In this document: positions 22,916 through 37,435 of the stretch, in pieces
Numbering within the stretch: the stretch's first letter is position 1
How the letters are laid out: the number at the start of each line of letters is the position of its first letter
Source of the DNA: Lytechinus variegatus
Lineage: Eukaryota; Echinodermata; Echinoidea; Temnopleuroida; Toxopneustidae
Reading direction: 5' to 3'
NCBI RefSeq assembly: GCF_018143015.1
Contig: NC_054755.1
Span: 12,874,124 to 12,938,123 of the forward strand
DNA: 64,000 bases
Made by a program: the position numbers and the translations under genes
The notes under the pieces: model-generated
Told to the model about the DNA's origin: nothing
The model's input: only the letters and a program-made list of their open reading frames with translations
Database searches by the model: none

Positions 22916-25558
22916 TACCCTGATATAAACTCATAATCAAAAGAACTGTGATGCTCTTATGGACTTGGATGTCTTGAAGAGGAACTCTGTAAAATTGTAT
23001 ATTGATTAGATATTTATATTTTGTTCATCGCCCAGTGTACATTACATCGCCTATGCCTCCATCTATCTTATTTTCACTTCATGTTCTCAGATCGATATGT
23101 TCCAACATATTGTTCCCCTGTCTTTTTCAAGAGGTCTATATTTTTATAAGCATAAGCACAAATCTTGAGGTATATTTATTAGAATTAAAACTTTGCTCAA
23201 AGTCTTCTGGTACAAGGGTAGTTCGTAACATGGTTTATAAAAAAGAAACATGTCTTTATATTTTGTTTCAAAAGTGGGTTATGGTAAATTATTTGAATAT
23301 ATAAATGCAGATACATCAGGCTTCCGTCCAACCAATTTACTATCTTACAGACTAAAACTCTGAATATCTGACAATTCACCAAGATTTATTACATTGTAGA
23401 ATTGCGCAACTGTTAGAGATCTCAGTCTTTTATGAAACTAGATACTTTAGGTTGTTCAAATATGGGACAAATGCTTTTAAATGTACAATACATGTAGTAC
23501 GTCATTTGAATCTGATCTTTTACATTATTATGATACATGTAAGATACCTCTCAGTTTCTATTTTCCTTTTAATTAACTTGTCAATTTACTCCCCAACTAC
23601 AATTTAATGATAGACAGTCCTAAATTGTGATTTCCACAATACATGTTGTCGACATTTCTCCTTAATGTATTGCAAAGTCACCCAAAAGAGAAGGTATTAT
23701 GCAAATTGCCCTCTGTCTTTATTTGTACAAATTGTATGATATACGTGTACCTGAATGTATTGTAAGGATTATGATACTTTGATTATAGGCCTATGTTTTT
23801 CATCTTGCATTACCTTCAAGATTTTTCTTCATTGTTTGAGTATATTTTTTGTGACAATTTAGAATGCTAAAATGCAAGGTGTTTATATGGCTTAGTATAG
23901 TAATCAATTTTAATTTTTGTTTTTGATCCAAACTGATATCGACAAAAATACTTTGAGAGATCTTGAACAATATTTGAATCTCATTTGCAATTGGTGTCAT
24001 AAGCATTGTATATGCATTCAAACTTTGGCTGTGGTTGGTGAAAGTATTTTGACTTGAGGATATTGGAATTTGTCTGCCAGCATTTTGATTTCATATTGCA
24101 TGTACACAAATAATAATGTCTTGCAGCCAGACAGGGTAAGTCAAATGCTTTCTCAGTTTTAGAATTGCCTTATTTTTGTCATATCAGGTAGTACATAATG
24201 TAGGAAGCAGTAAAATTTGCATGTATTGTATACATCATTTTCATGTTTACTCGCAGTATTTCTATTATGGGTAGCAAAATTTCTTCCATATAAACAAACA
24301 AACATCGAACAATTTTTGCCTTATGTTCAATTCAAATGAGCAAATAAATTGATTTTGTCAATATAATTATATATATCTATATAAATGTAATATCAAAGAT
24401 GTATAGTCTGTTTAGTACATGTAAGGCTATGCAAGATGATTATAGTACTCCATCTTTTATGTGCCATACTCCGTCCACTCTAAGAACATTGTCAAGTGAA
24501 CAAAGTGCTTTATATTTTACACAAATCCATATCTAACTTGTTTCTTTTTTATCAAGATTTTCTTGACTTAAATTATATATGAAAATTTTTAGTCAGAAAA
24601 TCAACAAAAACATTCATGGCCTTAAATGGAATAGTTACATATTTGTCGAGTAATAGTCGATCATAGATATCCCTTTCTTATGTTAAGATAGCAAGAAGGT
24701 ATTCAACTTGTGTTTGTGCCAAATGATGCTGAAATTTCACCTTGGCTGAAAAGAAGTGTATCATTTTGCTGCATACAGACAAAGTAGGGTTTACTGGCCA
24801 GTCTAGTGTAGTAGGCCAGCATGCTTTCCTTGTCTTGCCAGCAGTTAGGTGATTCAAAAAGCTCTTCATAAGTTACAAGCAACTTTACAAACGAATGGTG
24901 ACCCTTCCTTTTGGTACATGTAAATGTTATGTACCAGATTTTTATTGGTGTTCATTTGGAGGAAAAGAAACCGTAAAGTTGCCCGTAAGTTACGAACAGC
25001 CTTATGGAACGCCAAACAGGTACCCCAATGATGCAAGACCTTTCATTTCTTATCAAGGAACCTCATTTTAGGTAAATTGGGACGTCCAGTAGAAAACCCA
25101 ATTATAGTTTTATTTTGAGTTGACTGATTTGCCAATCAGATGGATAGATATGAATGAAAATAATATATTAGTAGCATTTTCGATGTCCTCAAAACACACA
25201 TGTAACAATTTCTTTTCTTTATTGAAAAATTAATAGTTAAAATTTTTCTTTCAACTTTAAGCATACTTTTACCTCAATGGAGCAGGTATTTTGAAAGATG
25301 TATTGGATTTTATTGTAGTAATAAAGAATGTTGTAAATACATGTACCAACGAAAAATGAACAATAATTATATGCAATGTTGTTTTTGTGACATCTGTGTT
25401 GGATGATATTATGATGTATGAAATAAATGTTTGTCAAAAATTATATAACCAATGTGCAATTTGATTTATTTAACCAAGTGTGTATTACAATATGTTGATA
25501 GACAGATGCATGTAGGCCTATGTAATGTAGCTCATAATGTTTCCAACCAGTAGATTTG
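22916..25558. other. 3' UTR of PACRG and AT-rich spacer
   Basis: No exon-like frame or recognised transposon is seen. AATAAA occurs at about 24344 and 25419, far from the stop, so the transcript end is not placed. Confidence 0.45.
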
Positions 25559-25805
25559 TACACTGCAAAAACTCCGGTGTTGATTTAACACCAGCCCGGA
25601 ATCAATATATGTCCACACCAGAGAAGTATTGAAACAACACCAGTTTGGAATCAAACTGATGTTGTTTTAATACTAATTGTTTTTGTATAAACGCCTTTCT
25701 GGTGTTAGACCAAAACGAAACTGGTGTTGTTTAACGAAACTTCTCTGTTGTGGACATAATGATTCCGGGCTGGTGTTAAATCAACATCGGAGTTTTTGCA
25801 GTGCA
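25559..25805. mobile_element. Palindromic MITE (CACTGCAAAAACTCC ends)
   Basis: CACTGCAAAAACTCCGGTGT at the left is the inverse of the right end GGAGTTTTTGCAGTG; inner blocks (CACCAGCCCGGAATCA and its reverse) extend the match to about 60 bp. The GTGTT-rich style resembles the elements at 32229 and 41213. Confidence 0.8.
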
Positions 25806-26010
25806 CTTTAGGTCTACTGGCAGATGGTCTAATAATTCTCAGGTCACCCAACTCCGTTTCTAAACTAAGTTAGTTACTATAAGTTAAGTCTATAGGGAAT
25901 TGCTAACTTCCAACTTCCCTGATCTAATAACCATTTTGGTCAACCATCACTTGGTCTAACTGTTGTTCAAATACAAAGATGGCCTAATGTCCACTTCGTG
26001 TACTCATAAA
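25806..26010. repeat. Degenerate TGGTCTA repeat tract
   Basis: Words such as ATGGTCTAAT, TTTTGGTCAACC and CTTGGTCTAACT recur at uneven spacing, like 2021-2160. Confidence 0.35.
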
Positions 26011-26099
26011 TTTGCGCTTTGACATCCTATGTGGTGTTAGACCGATTGGCTATAGCCTACACGAGAAAATCTATCTATTTCTCTCTCATGCCGTTGGCC

Positions 26100-27022
26100 T
26101 GCTCCATTCGCGGTCCGTTTCACGAAAAAAAGATAACTATTGTACGTTTGCCATTATTATCATTTTTTAATCATGATCTTATTTTAATAGCATACCTATA
26201 TTATCATTACAATTTTATTTGTCTACTTTGTATTTTCTTCTTTTTCTCGTTCAGAGAGTCTTTATTCTTCATATTCCTTTATCATTTAACAATTTCTTTC
26301 GAGACACAAGTAGATACACATAGAGTAATCATCAACTAATTAATCTAAAATGAAATAAAGGTGAAACAAAATTTCTCTGACGGGCTGAAGCTCTTTGAAC
26401 ATATTAAATGAACATTGGATTTAAATCGTCTTTAAAATAAAAATTCTTGAACTCAAAACAAATTGATTGTACAAATTTTCCAAAATATAAATTGAACAAC
26501 GTCGTTACGTGAATAGCTATTGCCATTTTAAACATAAATTGCAAAGAATTCTTTTTTCTTTCTCCACAAATTTGCAACAGGGTTATATTCTAACATACAC
26601 ACAAATAAGGTATAACTATTTTACGTTTGCCATAATGGTTTAGGGCTCAGCAATAATTACAATTTATGTCTTTAGTTAAGTCTTAACCTTCTCCATCTGA
26701 TATAGTATCCCTCCCTTTATTTATTCTATTATCTCATCTTGTTTGTCTCCTCTCATTTATCGCTCACCCCCTTCAAGGACCTATATCCCTTGACATGATT
26801 GAGGATCACTTATTGTTACGGGGAGGGGGTGCTGAGTATTGTCGGAGCACCCCAGTTTAACAATAGAATCCTCCATGGCCTATTCTAAATCTATTATACC
26901 TCCTTACTGGAAATAGACTTTCGAGTTATCCTGTTCAAGCCCACGTACACTGATATGTGTAAAATCCGTTGTATGTTTTGGTGACTGCACCAATAATAAA
27001 ATCGATCAATCAATCAGTCAGT
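26100..27022 (+). mobile_element. Probable LINE 3' UTR fragment
   Basis: No protein match is seen, but the segment ends AATAAAATCGATCAATCAAT with further ATCA-type repeats, a common LINE 3' end. The left boundary is a guess. Confidence 0.35.
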
Positions 27023-27489
27023 CAGCTGTCCATTAACTTAATCTCTTGATCGATTCCTCCATATTTATTCCGCCCTTTCCTCTCTTCTATTTATAATTTC
27101 ACAGCACCGACACATTCTTTCCTTTTTTATTTTATTTATTTTTTTATTGGGGGGGGGGGTTGTTTGCGATGCTCTTGCATGATGCCTCATAAGGGGCAGG
27201 GGTGGAGCGATGGCCGCCCCCTGATGATGCTCAAGATAAAAAGGGGAAAAGGAGGAAGGGGGAGAGAGAGAGAGGGGGGGGGGGTTAAGGCAAGAAAGAA
27301 GAGTACACAAATGGGAAACCAAAGTCATGTAACTTTATATAATCCCACTCATTCAACTGAGAAAGAATTATGATGTCACATGTAGGTTTTCTACTCCCAC
27401 AAAAACCCACTTTCCTTGCTTTCCTCTTCTATTTCCCATCTAAACCTATGAAACACTTTTGTCTTCATTTTTATTACGATTAACATACG

Positions 27490-28101
27490 CACCTAAAGTT
27501 TAGGAAATTCAGACCTGAAGAGGGGCATTCGAATGCTTATTTTGAAGGAATTAACTAAGACCATGAAGACCGTATACGTATTTCACTAACAAACGATGCG
27601 AGCGCGAAGCGCGCTGAATTTTTTGATATTTAGGCATATATCAGAAAAAGCATATTTTAAGGACTGATCTTAGGAATTCATGAAGAGCGGACATATCTCA
27701 CCAATTCAATAATGCGAACGTAAACACGGACTGGAAATGTTTTATATTCAGACCTTAAAAAGGGGCAATCACTTTAAGTAGTCATGAAATAGATGCATAT
27801 GTCACATAAAACAATAATAACTCGAAGTGCGAGAAAATATGTTTGGTGTATTTTGACTTAAAACAAGGTGTTTTAGTATAACAGGATTAAACAGACAATG
27901 CGAGCACCAGGAACGATGAACACATAGGCCCTAAATGTTTCACAAAGTTATGAAAAAATTCCTATGTAATTAATGTACAATATTTTCTTCTTTCCCACTT
28001 CGTTTCTCTTCCTTTCTCCCTCTTTTTCTCCTCCCCTTTTTTTGGCCAGCCGATGGGAGGGGGGGGGGGGGGGGCGTGCCCCTCCGTATTTACGCAACTG
28101 T
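27490..28101. mobile_element. Shortened copy of the 6746 hAT-like element
   Basis: Matches about 7345-7971 in order: AGACCTGAAGAGGGGCAT, GCGAGCGCGAAGCGCG, ATAACTCGAAGTGCGAG, then the G-tract and a worn right end TTTACGCAACTG. The left half is missing. Confidence 0.75.
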
Positions 28102-29340
28102 TAACATGTCAAGAACAATTTTGTTCATACCGGAATTACGGCCACATTTGAAGGACTCCGCAACACCAATTCAAGTTCATTTACAAAAAAAATCATCAAT
28201 TCGTGTAAACGGGACCTTACATAACAAGTGAGGATATTTTTTACGCCCTGGTATACGAAATACTGATTAAAGTAAACATGTCTTAACAAAAAAACATATG
28301 CAATTCTAATGAAATACAATATTTACTTTATTTACCTTCATATATAAAATAAAATTATCTTCTATATTTCAGTATGCCTTATACTTAGCATTTTATTCTC
28401 AATCTTATGATTAAAAAAACACGTACTTCAATGGGGAATTAAACAGAATCTCAACTCCTATGAATCTCAACTCCTATTCATATACACAAAATCCTGCATA
28501 ATTATGTTCTGTACATGCTGCATGTTCTATGATAGAAAATAGATATCCATTTACACTTTTTAAAAATATTCCCTTATCACGATAACGGAAATAAACAGAA
28601 ATAAATAAGCAATGTTCTTGACATTCCACTGCAAATTGGAGGATACACAAAGGTCTACATGACGTATAGGCCTATAATTATAAAATTCATACTGAAAATA
28701 AAAGTTTGAAGCAGACACGACTGCAGAGGGAGCTCATGCCGGTTAGTATTGTAAAAGTTCTTTTTTATATATACGGAAAGCAAAAGAAAAATAAGCTAAT
28801 AAAATTAATATTACAGAATTCAATACAATTCGATTCTTTTTATGAATGTAAATAGTATTTCAATAAAACGATTAAAGGACAGGTTAAGAGAAAATCCACC
28901 AAATTATTGAAGTGTTTGTTATGAAAAACAAATAGTAATTGATTAAAATAGAATAGTGGTATAGCTAGTTTACTCCCGAGTTTACTAACTACGATTGTAA
29001 AATGGGCCTTGACATTTTTACACGTATTGGAGTGCGTACATTATTAAAACTAAAAGTTGAATGAGATAATTATCTTAATGAATAATTATGTAGCAATACG
29101 ATCTGCACTACAAACACATCAGTGCTGATATAATTTTATATTGTACAGTATATGTTTTACATATACACAAACGGTATATAAAAAAACACAGCAACAGTAT
29201 AATCCTAACCCTAATACTGCAAAAGTAAAAGTAGCGGCATAGTAATAGTATATTATAGTAACGTACTTGTAGTAGTAACATAACGTAGGACAAGGAGTAT
29301 AGTAGCAGTAGTAGTATTGGTAGTATAGCAGTAGTAATAG
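28102..29340. other. Spacer with nothing recognised
   Basis: AT-rich sequence; no coding frame, RNA gene or transposon end that I can support. A TAG/GTA-rich stretch at about 29210-29340 is low-complexity. Confidence 0.5.
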
Positions 29341-29547
29341 CAGAGCTGTCAACCTGAACAAGAACATTTCAGTATTTTTAAAGCTGAAAATCAGTATTTT
29401 TGCTAGGAAATCAGTATTTTCAAAGAAATACCATAGGACAACACATATAACTGAAACTTGAGAAATCAGTATTTTGCGTGAAACCATCAGTATTCTTCTC
29501 ATTTTTCAGTACTAAATACTGAAAATCCGTACTACTTGGCAGCACTG
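29341..29547. mobile_element. hAT-like MITE with repeated ATCAGTATTTT
   Basis: Ends CAGAGCTGTCAACC and TTGGCAGCACTG. GTAATAG occurs beside both ends, a likely target duplication of 7-8 bp. ATCAGTATTTT occurs several times inside. Confidence 0.6.
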
Positions 29548-29739
29548 TAATAGGAGTAGTAAAATACATTAGTTAGTAATAATGTTGTTTGTTGAAATCT
29601 ATAACCGAAAAGCATCCAAATTCATTTAAATTTACACTGACAGGACATGGTGTGCATTAATTACTAGTCGTGTAAAGTTCCGACGAGGTTCACACTATAG
29701 GCAAACTCTATAATAGAAACTGATATCAAGTCCTCTAAT

Positions 29740-30335
29740 TTAAAGGTCAAGTCCACCTCAGAAAAATGTTGATTCGAATCAATAGAGAAAAATCAGACAA
29801 GCACAATGCTGAAATATTCATCAAAATCGGATGTAAAATAAAAAAGTTATGACATTTCAAAGTTTCGCTTATTTTCAACAAAATAGTTATATGAACGAGC
29901 CAGTTACATTCAAATGAGAGAGTCGATGATGTCACTCACTCACTCACTATTTCTTTTTTTTTTTTAATTATACAATATTTCAATTTTTACGAATTTGACG
30001 ATTAGGACCTCCTTGCCTGAAGCACAAAATGTTAAAATAATGGAATTCCACGTGTTCAGGGAGGAATGAAACTTCATTTCACATGACAATGACGAGAAAA
30101 TAAAAATATTTCATATAATAAAATACAAAAGAAATAGTGAGTGATGTCATCAACTCTCTCATTTGGATGTAACTGGCTCGTTCATATAACTATTTTGTTG
30201 AAAATATGCGAAAGTTTAAAATGCCATAACTTTTGTATTTTACATCCGATTTTGATGAAATTTTCAGTGTTATGCTTGTTGAATTTTCTCTTTTTATTCA
30301 AATCAAGTTTTTGTTGGGGTGGACTTGTCCTTTAA
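29740..30335. mobile_element. Palindromic TTAA MITE
   Basis: TTAAAGGTCAAGTCCACC at the left and GGTGGACTTGTCCTTTAA at the right; arms of about 200 bp include ACTGGCTCGTTCATATAACT and its inverse. TTAA is at both ends. The two similar peptide frames on opposite strands come from the two arms. Positions about 15610-15720 resemble one arm of this family. Confidence 0.85.
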
Positions 30336-31665
30336 CTCGTTAACACGCCAAATTAATATTGGGCTGGCATAATGAATGAAAATGAATTCCAGAGATCGGT
30401 TTCTAAACTTCTCTGAAGTATGCAATGGAAGACTTCTCAGACGAATGTTTTCACCCTGAAAGTAATGGTAAATGACGTCTATCTAAGAATTATGGACTTG
30501 CGATGTATTGTGCGATGCAGCTCATACTCTGCGGTTACCAAACCCGTGCATATATGGTAATCCATGCCAAACCCCCGCCTTTCAAACTTAACATTGATGC
30601 TTGAATAAAATTTATCACGATACGTATATTCATGCTGGTACCTATACTCTGTTTTATTATGTTATACAATAATTCATCTACTCTGTAACTAAAATACAAT
30701 ATAAATTCCAAGGATTTTACATAAATTCGGCTGGAATAGTATACATGTAGCCGAATATTGGATACAGAGTTAAAACTTGTGCATGGATTTAAATAATATA
30801 AAGCAACGGGCTTTGAATTAAAATCTTTTTGAAAAGACAATTAAATCTAATATTCAACTGGTCCATATCCACAGCCAACCTGGATTTATTTTAAATCCTC
30901 GAAATTTAGAGGGGTGATGAAAGAAATGATTGATTGCAAAGAACAATCAGAAATTTGAAATTAATAATTACATGTATATAGAACAATATCTTCTACAGCA
31001 AAATGCAGATTAGTAATAAACTGAAAGTTTGCGATTGACTTGAAGATTTGTGGCTGATTCTGGGGTATGACATTTTATTTCATTTTCATATTTTTACTAA
31101 TATCATTTTTTTAAAAACAAGTCCACACATCAGTGTGCATAATGCAGCATGTTCCTTTGTTGCATGTGCGCTAAAGAGCAATGTGGATAAAGAAATGCCC
31201 TTACTCAAGGGCATGTTGTGCCGGGAATCGAACCCCAGATCCTCAATCAAGCGCCTCAGACCACTCGGCCACGGCACCTCCAAACTGATACTGACTTACA
31301 ACTGATTGACCGTTTCTTGTAATGCCCCCATGAAAAAAAAAACACATTGAAACAAATACCAAATTTATCCAAATAAAGTACTCATAACCAATTTCCTATA
31401 ACCAACACTCAAAATGATAGGAAAAAAAGACAACCACGCTGTTATGGAAGTGATGTGGAAAGTTCTGAAACTTTAGATTGAAAATATACTTAAACACTAA
31501 AAATAAAATAATCACCCATTGAAATGGTGGAATAGCAATAATGTTTTGTACAATGTCAATGTTAGACCCTTTTCGTCATGCACCGTTTTTCACTCTTATA
31601 AGTGTTTATAATTCGGGTGATTTTCAAGGCATTTTGAGACCCTATAGCTGATGCTGTTGTGATAT
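30336..31665. other. Spacer and probable 3' UTR of the rhodanese gene
   Basis: No coding frame is seen. A minus-strand SINE lies at 31085-31280. TTTATT (AATAAA on the minus strand) occurs near 31074 and 30884 and could end the rhodanese transcript. Confidence 0.4.
31085..31280 (-). mobile_element. tRNA(Leu/Ser)-like SINE
   Basis: Read on the minus strand: GTGCCGTGGCCGAGTGGTCT (box A) and GGGGTTCGATTCCCGGCAC (box B), then a body with CCCTTGAGTAAGGGCATTTC and TTTATCCACATTGCTC, a pattern usual in tRNA SINEs. There is no 3' tRNA end, so it is not counted as a tRNA gene. Confidence 0.7.
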
Positions 31666-33824
<2,159 letters not shown>

Positions 33825-36800
33825 CTCCAGCCTCTCACCTCTAGCTAAATAAAATGTCAAAATGCTGTGACTTAGTATGAGCCAGTCCTAAGTATTGAGC
33901 CATTGATTGAATATTCATGGCTGGCCGCGCTGCGCTGCATGCCCGAAATATCCTTTGACCGATATCTCTGCGCAGTGCCCTAAAAATGTCTGCGCAGCGC
34001 GTATGTATCTGCGCGGTTGTAATCGAAGATAAATATTTTTTTAATATTTTTTTTCTCTCGAATCTAATTCATACGATACAATTTACAAGTAACAAAAGTT
34101 TGAAATTATTGGAATCAATTTTATTACTTGAACAGATACAAATTATGCAAACAATATGAACATGATGAACAGTATCATACAGAATGAAACATATCAATTT
34201 GTTTGCGCTCCTTTTTTGCAGTGCGTAGCGTGTTAAATTATTTCCCTATGGAGAATAATAGAAAAATACGCCTTTTTTGACGGATTTGCTAAGATATCTC
34301 CCAAACGCGTCAACAAGGTGATCTATCAAAACAGAATAGAATAGAGCAGATTCTCACCTTGAACATGATATGATTTTCATTTAATTTTATTAAAATTAAG
34401 TTCTGTCACTTTTGAGGTTTTTGGAACCTTTCTTGATGATTTTGGAAATCCATTTGTACATGAGCCAATGGGCAAGTGCAGGAAACGAAACGTTTGGTGC
34501 GACTTCACATTGTTGTAAAAAAACATATACGTCACAATAGACCCTATCAAAAAAAGACATTTTGCAGAAAATGCTGTAGATTGCGAATACCTAAGAATTA
34601 TTTTGATTGGATAAAAAAAACCTCTGTCACTTTTCACATTTGCAAAAGCTTTTGCAATAATTGGTCACTATATTTTGGCGGGTTCAGCCGATGGCATTGT
34701 GTGTACACAGTACACACGCATAGCTAGGCAACGCAGCGCGTGAAGAATTTTGCACGTTTTCATTATTCGTACAGCGACGACTTGAGTGTATGTTGGATTG
34801 GACCGTACCATTTTTGACCGGGGGGTGTGCCAATGAATGCAAGTGATCAAGAAGAGTTACAAAACTGAAGGGAGTGAGAAAACAAGGAAAGTGAGAGGGA
34901 AATTTATAAAAACAAGTAATGCGAGGAAAAATGACAAGAAAAGGAGAGAAAGGAGAAGAAGTGAAAACACGCAGCTGAGTGCGCTCACGATATGTAAGTT
35001 GAACACCCCTGCACCGCAATGTAGCAGCCCGCCACTATACACGTAGATTGCCTGCACGATGCGAAGACAGCGGCGCGTATTAGTGACTGTGCGTTAAACG
35101 TCCCATTTCTATGCCTTATAAAAGGAGCGTTTTTTGTACACAACAAATTGATATGTATCATTATGAATATCATTATTAGAAACTGAATAATTTACAAAAC
35201 TATGTAGGAAAACAAATGACATCATACACCGATCACAAACTTTACAACTGCAATACAGAAACAAGCCATTCCTGAAAATACTTAAAAAAAAAAAATACGT
35301 AAAAAGCTGGAAAATCCAGTTTAATTTCGGAAATTTCTTGTTCACTATTTCATATTGAAAAGATGATTTGCTGAAAGTGAAACTATATGATACAAACCCA
35401 CAAAAACCTGGGGAGCACTTCGTCAACATTTCTGTCCGACAACGTGTAAGATCAGAAAACTTTCCTTGAATTTGATTTGCTAAAAAGCACTGTTACTATG
35501 GTAACTGTCGGATAAAACAGGACTCGTCGAATAAAACGTCCGACAAGTCTTTCATGAAACGCTCCCCTGTTATTCTCTTGTTCCATAAACTGCAGCAGAA
35601 AAACAATAATGATGGGATGATTTTGAAGTAAATGCAGTCGCCCCGAGAGAATTTGAGGGAGAACCCCCCTCCCCATCCCGAAAGACTTACTTCTTGTGAT
35701 TGTGATATCCATAAAACCCATATACCGCCAAGGTACAATAGAACTATCAGTTTAATTAAAGTTAAAAAAAATGTCGAATTTTTATCAAAATTTAAAATCC
35801 AAAACACCCCAACGGGAACCGCAGAATCGGGAGGGGGGGGGGCGTTGGCTCAGCCCCCACACTTTTTTTTAATTCAAAACCATGTACAAAAGTTTAAAAA
35901 TTACCAACCGATAGTATTTTTTCATGGACATGCCCCCCTCCACCTTCAAAATTGAAATTGTATTGCATTCTACACAGTATATGGACATTATATAGCGTGT
36001 GAAATCTGAAATATGCCACTGAGTTTGACAAGACCTTATGACTTCAATAATATGCAACGATTGTATGATACGTGAGAGTTTGATTGGGTCGTGTGCTTGA
36101 AAGGTAACATTTTTACGTTGAACAAGAAAAAAAAATCATGACGATGACACCACACATATTAGATGCACGTTTTACATGACAAAGCTGATTTATTATACTA
36201 TTATTAATAGCTGCAAAAGTGGAGGGTGGGGGCTGAAGCTCCCCTCCACTCATTGCATGCAGCTCATATCCCCCCGCTGATCCCCCGGCCCCTGATATTT
36301 AAACTAAAAGATTCTAGTGAGTGGATTCTGGTGTGGAAATTTGCAACGAAATAACATTTTTGGAAAATTTATCATGGCCCGAGCAACAGCGCGCCCCTGC
36401 TCTGCCATAACCCCCTTTCTGAGCACAATAGGCCTATATGGGCGGTCATGTTTACCCGTATAGTTTCTTTCTCTCGAGAACATCGAACTCTTGTTTTAGT
36501 CAATTAAAAGCTTGAAGTTACTAAAAAAAACCAAACAACAAGGATATAATTGATCTGTCTTATTGCCCGTTGCAACTTATTTATATCCAAAAGTTTATTT
36601 CAGCCATCCCAATATTATACCACAATGGAGCTCCAATCATGCAGTGTTTATTTGTGTATTTTCAAAATCACCCCCATTCACGGTAATCTTTCAAGAAAAG
36701 CATATACTTTGCCTACTATAACATGAACCAGACAGATACGTAGTACTTTTGTTATTACGTTTATTGTTTTGTTATTCTGGGTCGGGACTGCCCGAAGCCG

Positions 36801-36840
36801 GAATATATAGCTTTTATTTTCACGGATCTTGAATTGAATT
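33825..36840. other. 5' flank of the rhodanese gene and spacer
   Basis: A CpG-containing stretch near 33915-34030 (GCGCAG words) and another near 34720-35095 could be promoter sequence, but no start site can be fixed. G-rich element scraps lie near 35820 and 36215-36300. No coding frame is convincing. Confidence 0.4.
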
Positions 36841-36959
36841 GATCGAATGCGCGGCTATATAAATGCCCGGTATAAATGCATGAGTGAGATTGAAAGCTAT
36901 ATTATTGAGACCATTAGATACTAAATATTTACTGCACTGCTATCCGGGCTCCTTTCCGA

Positions 36960-37060
36960 GTCCTGCCCCACCAGCAAAGGGGGTGGGGGGGGGGGGTGGA
37001 GAGAAAATGGGAATTAAGAGAGGGAGAGAGAGGGGAGAGCAGGGGTGGAGAGGGAGAGAG
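36960..37060. repeat. G/GA-rich low-complexity tract
   Basis: GGGGTGGGG and GAGAGAG runs. A similar G/GA tract is at 37388-37435, so the two bracket the LINE-like tail between them. Confidence 0.7.
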
Positions 37061-37350
37061 AGTTTCAAGTTTCAAAATTTATTGGTCAAAATCCACACAT
37101 ATTGGATCATTTTCAATTTTACAATTAAACACTTATATAAGGACATATATTACAGTGAAACACATAGTTACCAATCCATTATATAAATATACTATACAAG
37201 CAGATATAAATGCGAAATATAGAGAGAAAGATAAATACCTAGTATAGAAATATAGTGATATAGTGGGCCCCTTATACAGATAATAGTTAAGATGAATTAA
37301 ATATACTAAGGTCAAATTCTGGAAAAAATTATGGTTAACAGTTTTCATGT
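37061..37350 (-). mobile_element. Possible LINE 3' tail
   Basis: On the minus strand it ends CAATAAATTTTGAAACTTGA, like the tail of the LINE at 17604. No protein part remains. Confidence 0.4.
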
Positions 37351-37435
37351 TGAACCCTAAAACATATTCGATACATCAATAATAATCAGAGAGAGGGGGG
37401 GGGGGGGGGGGGGGAGGGAGAGGGAGAGGGGGCGG

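Noticed and set aside
29747-30335. Two similar peptides of about 62 aa on opposite strands
   Set aside because: They are the two arms of one palindromic MITE.
34684-35173. Minus-strand frames as an upstream exon of the rhodanese gene
   Set aside because: No splice pair joining them to 33824 could be supported and no rhodanese or clear targeting sequence is seen.
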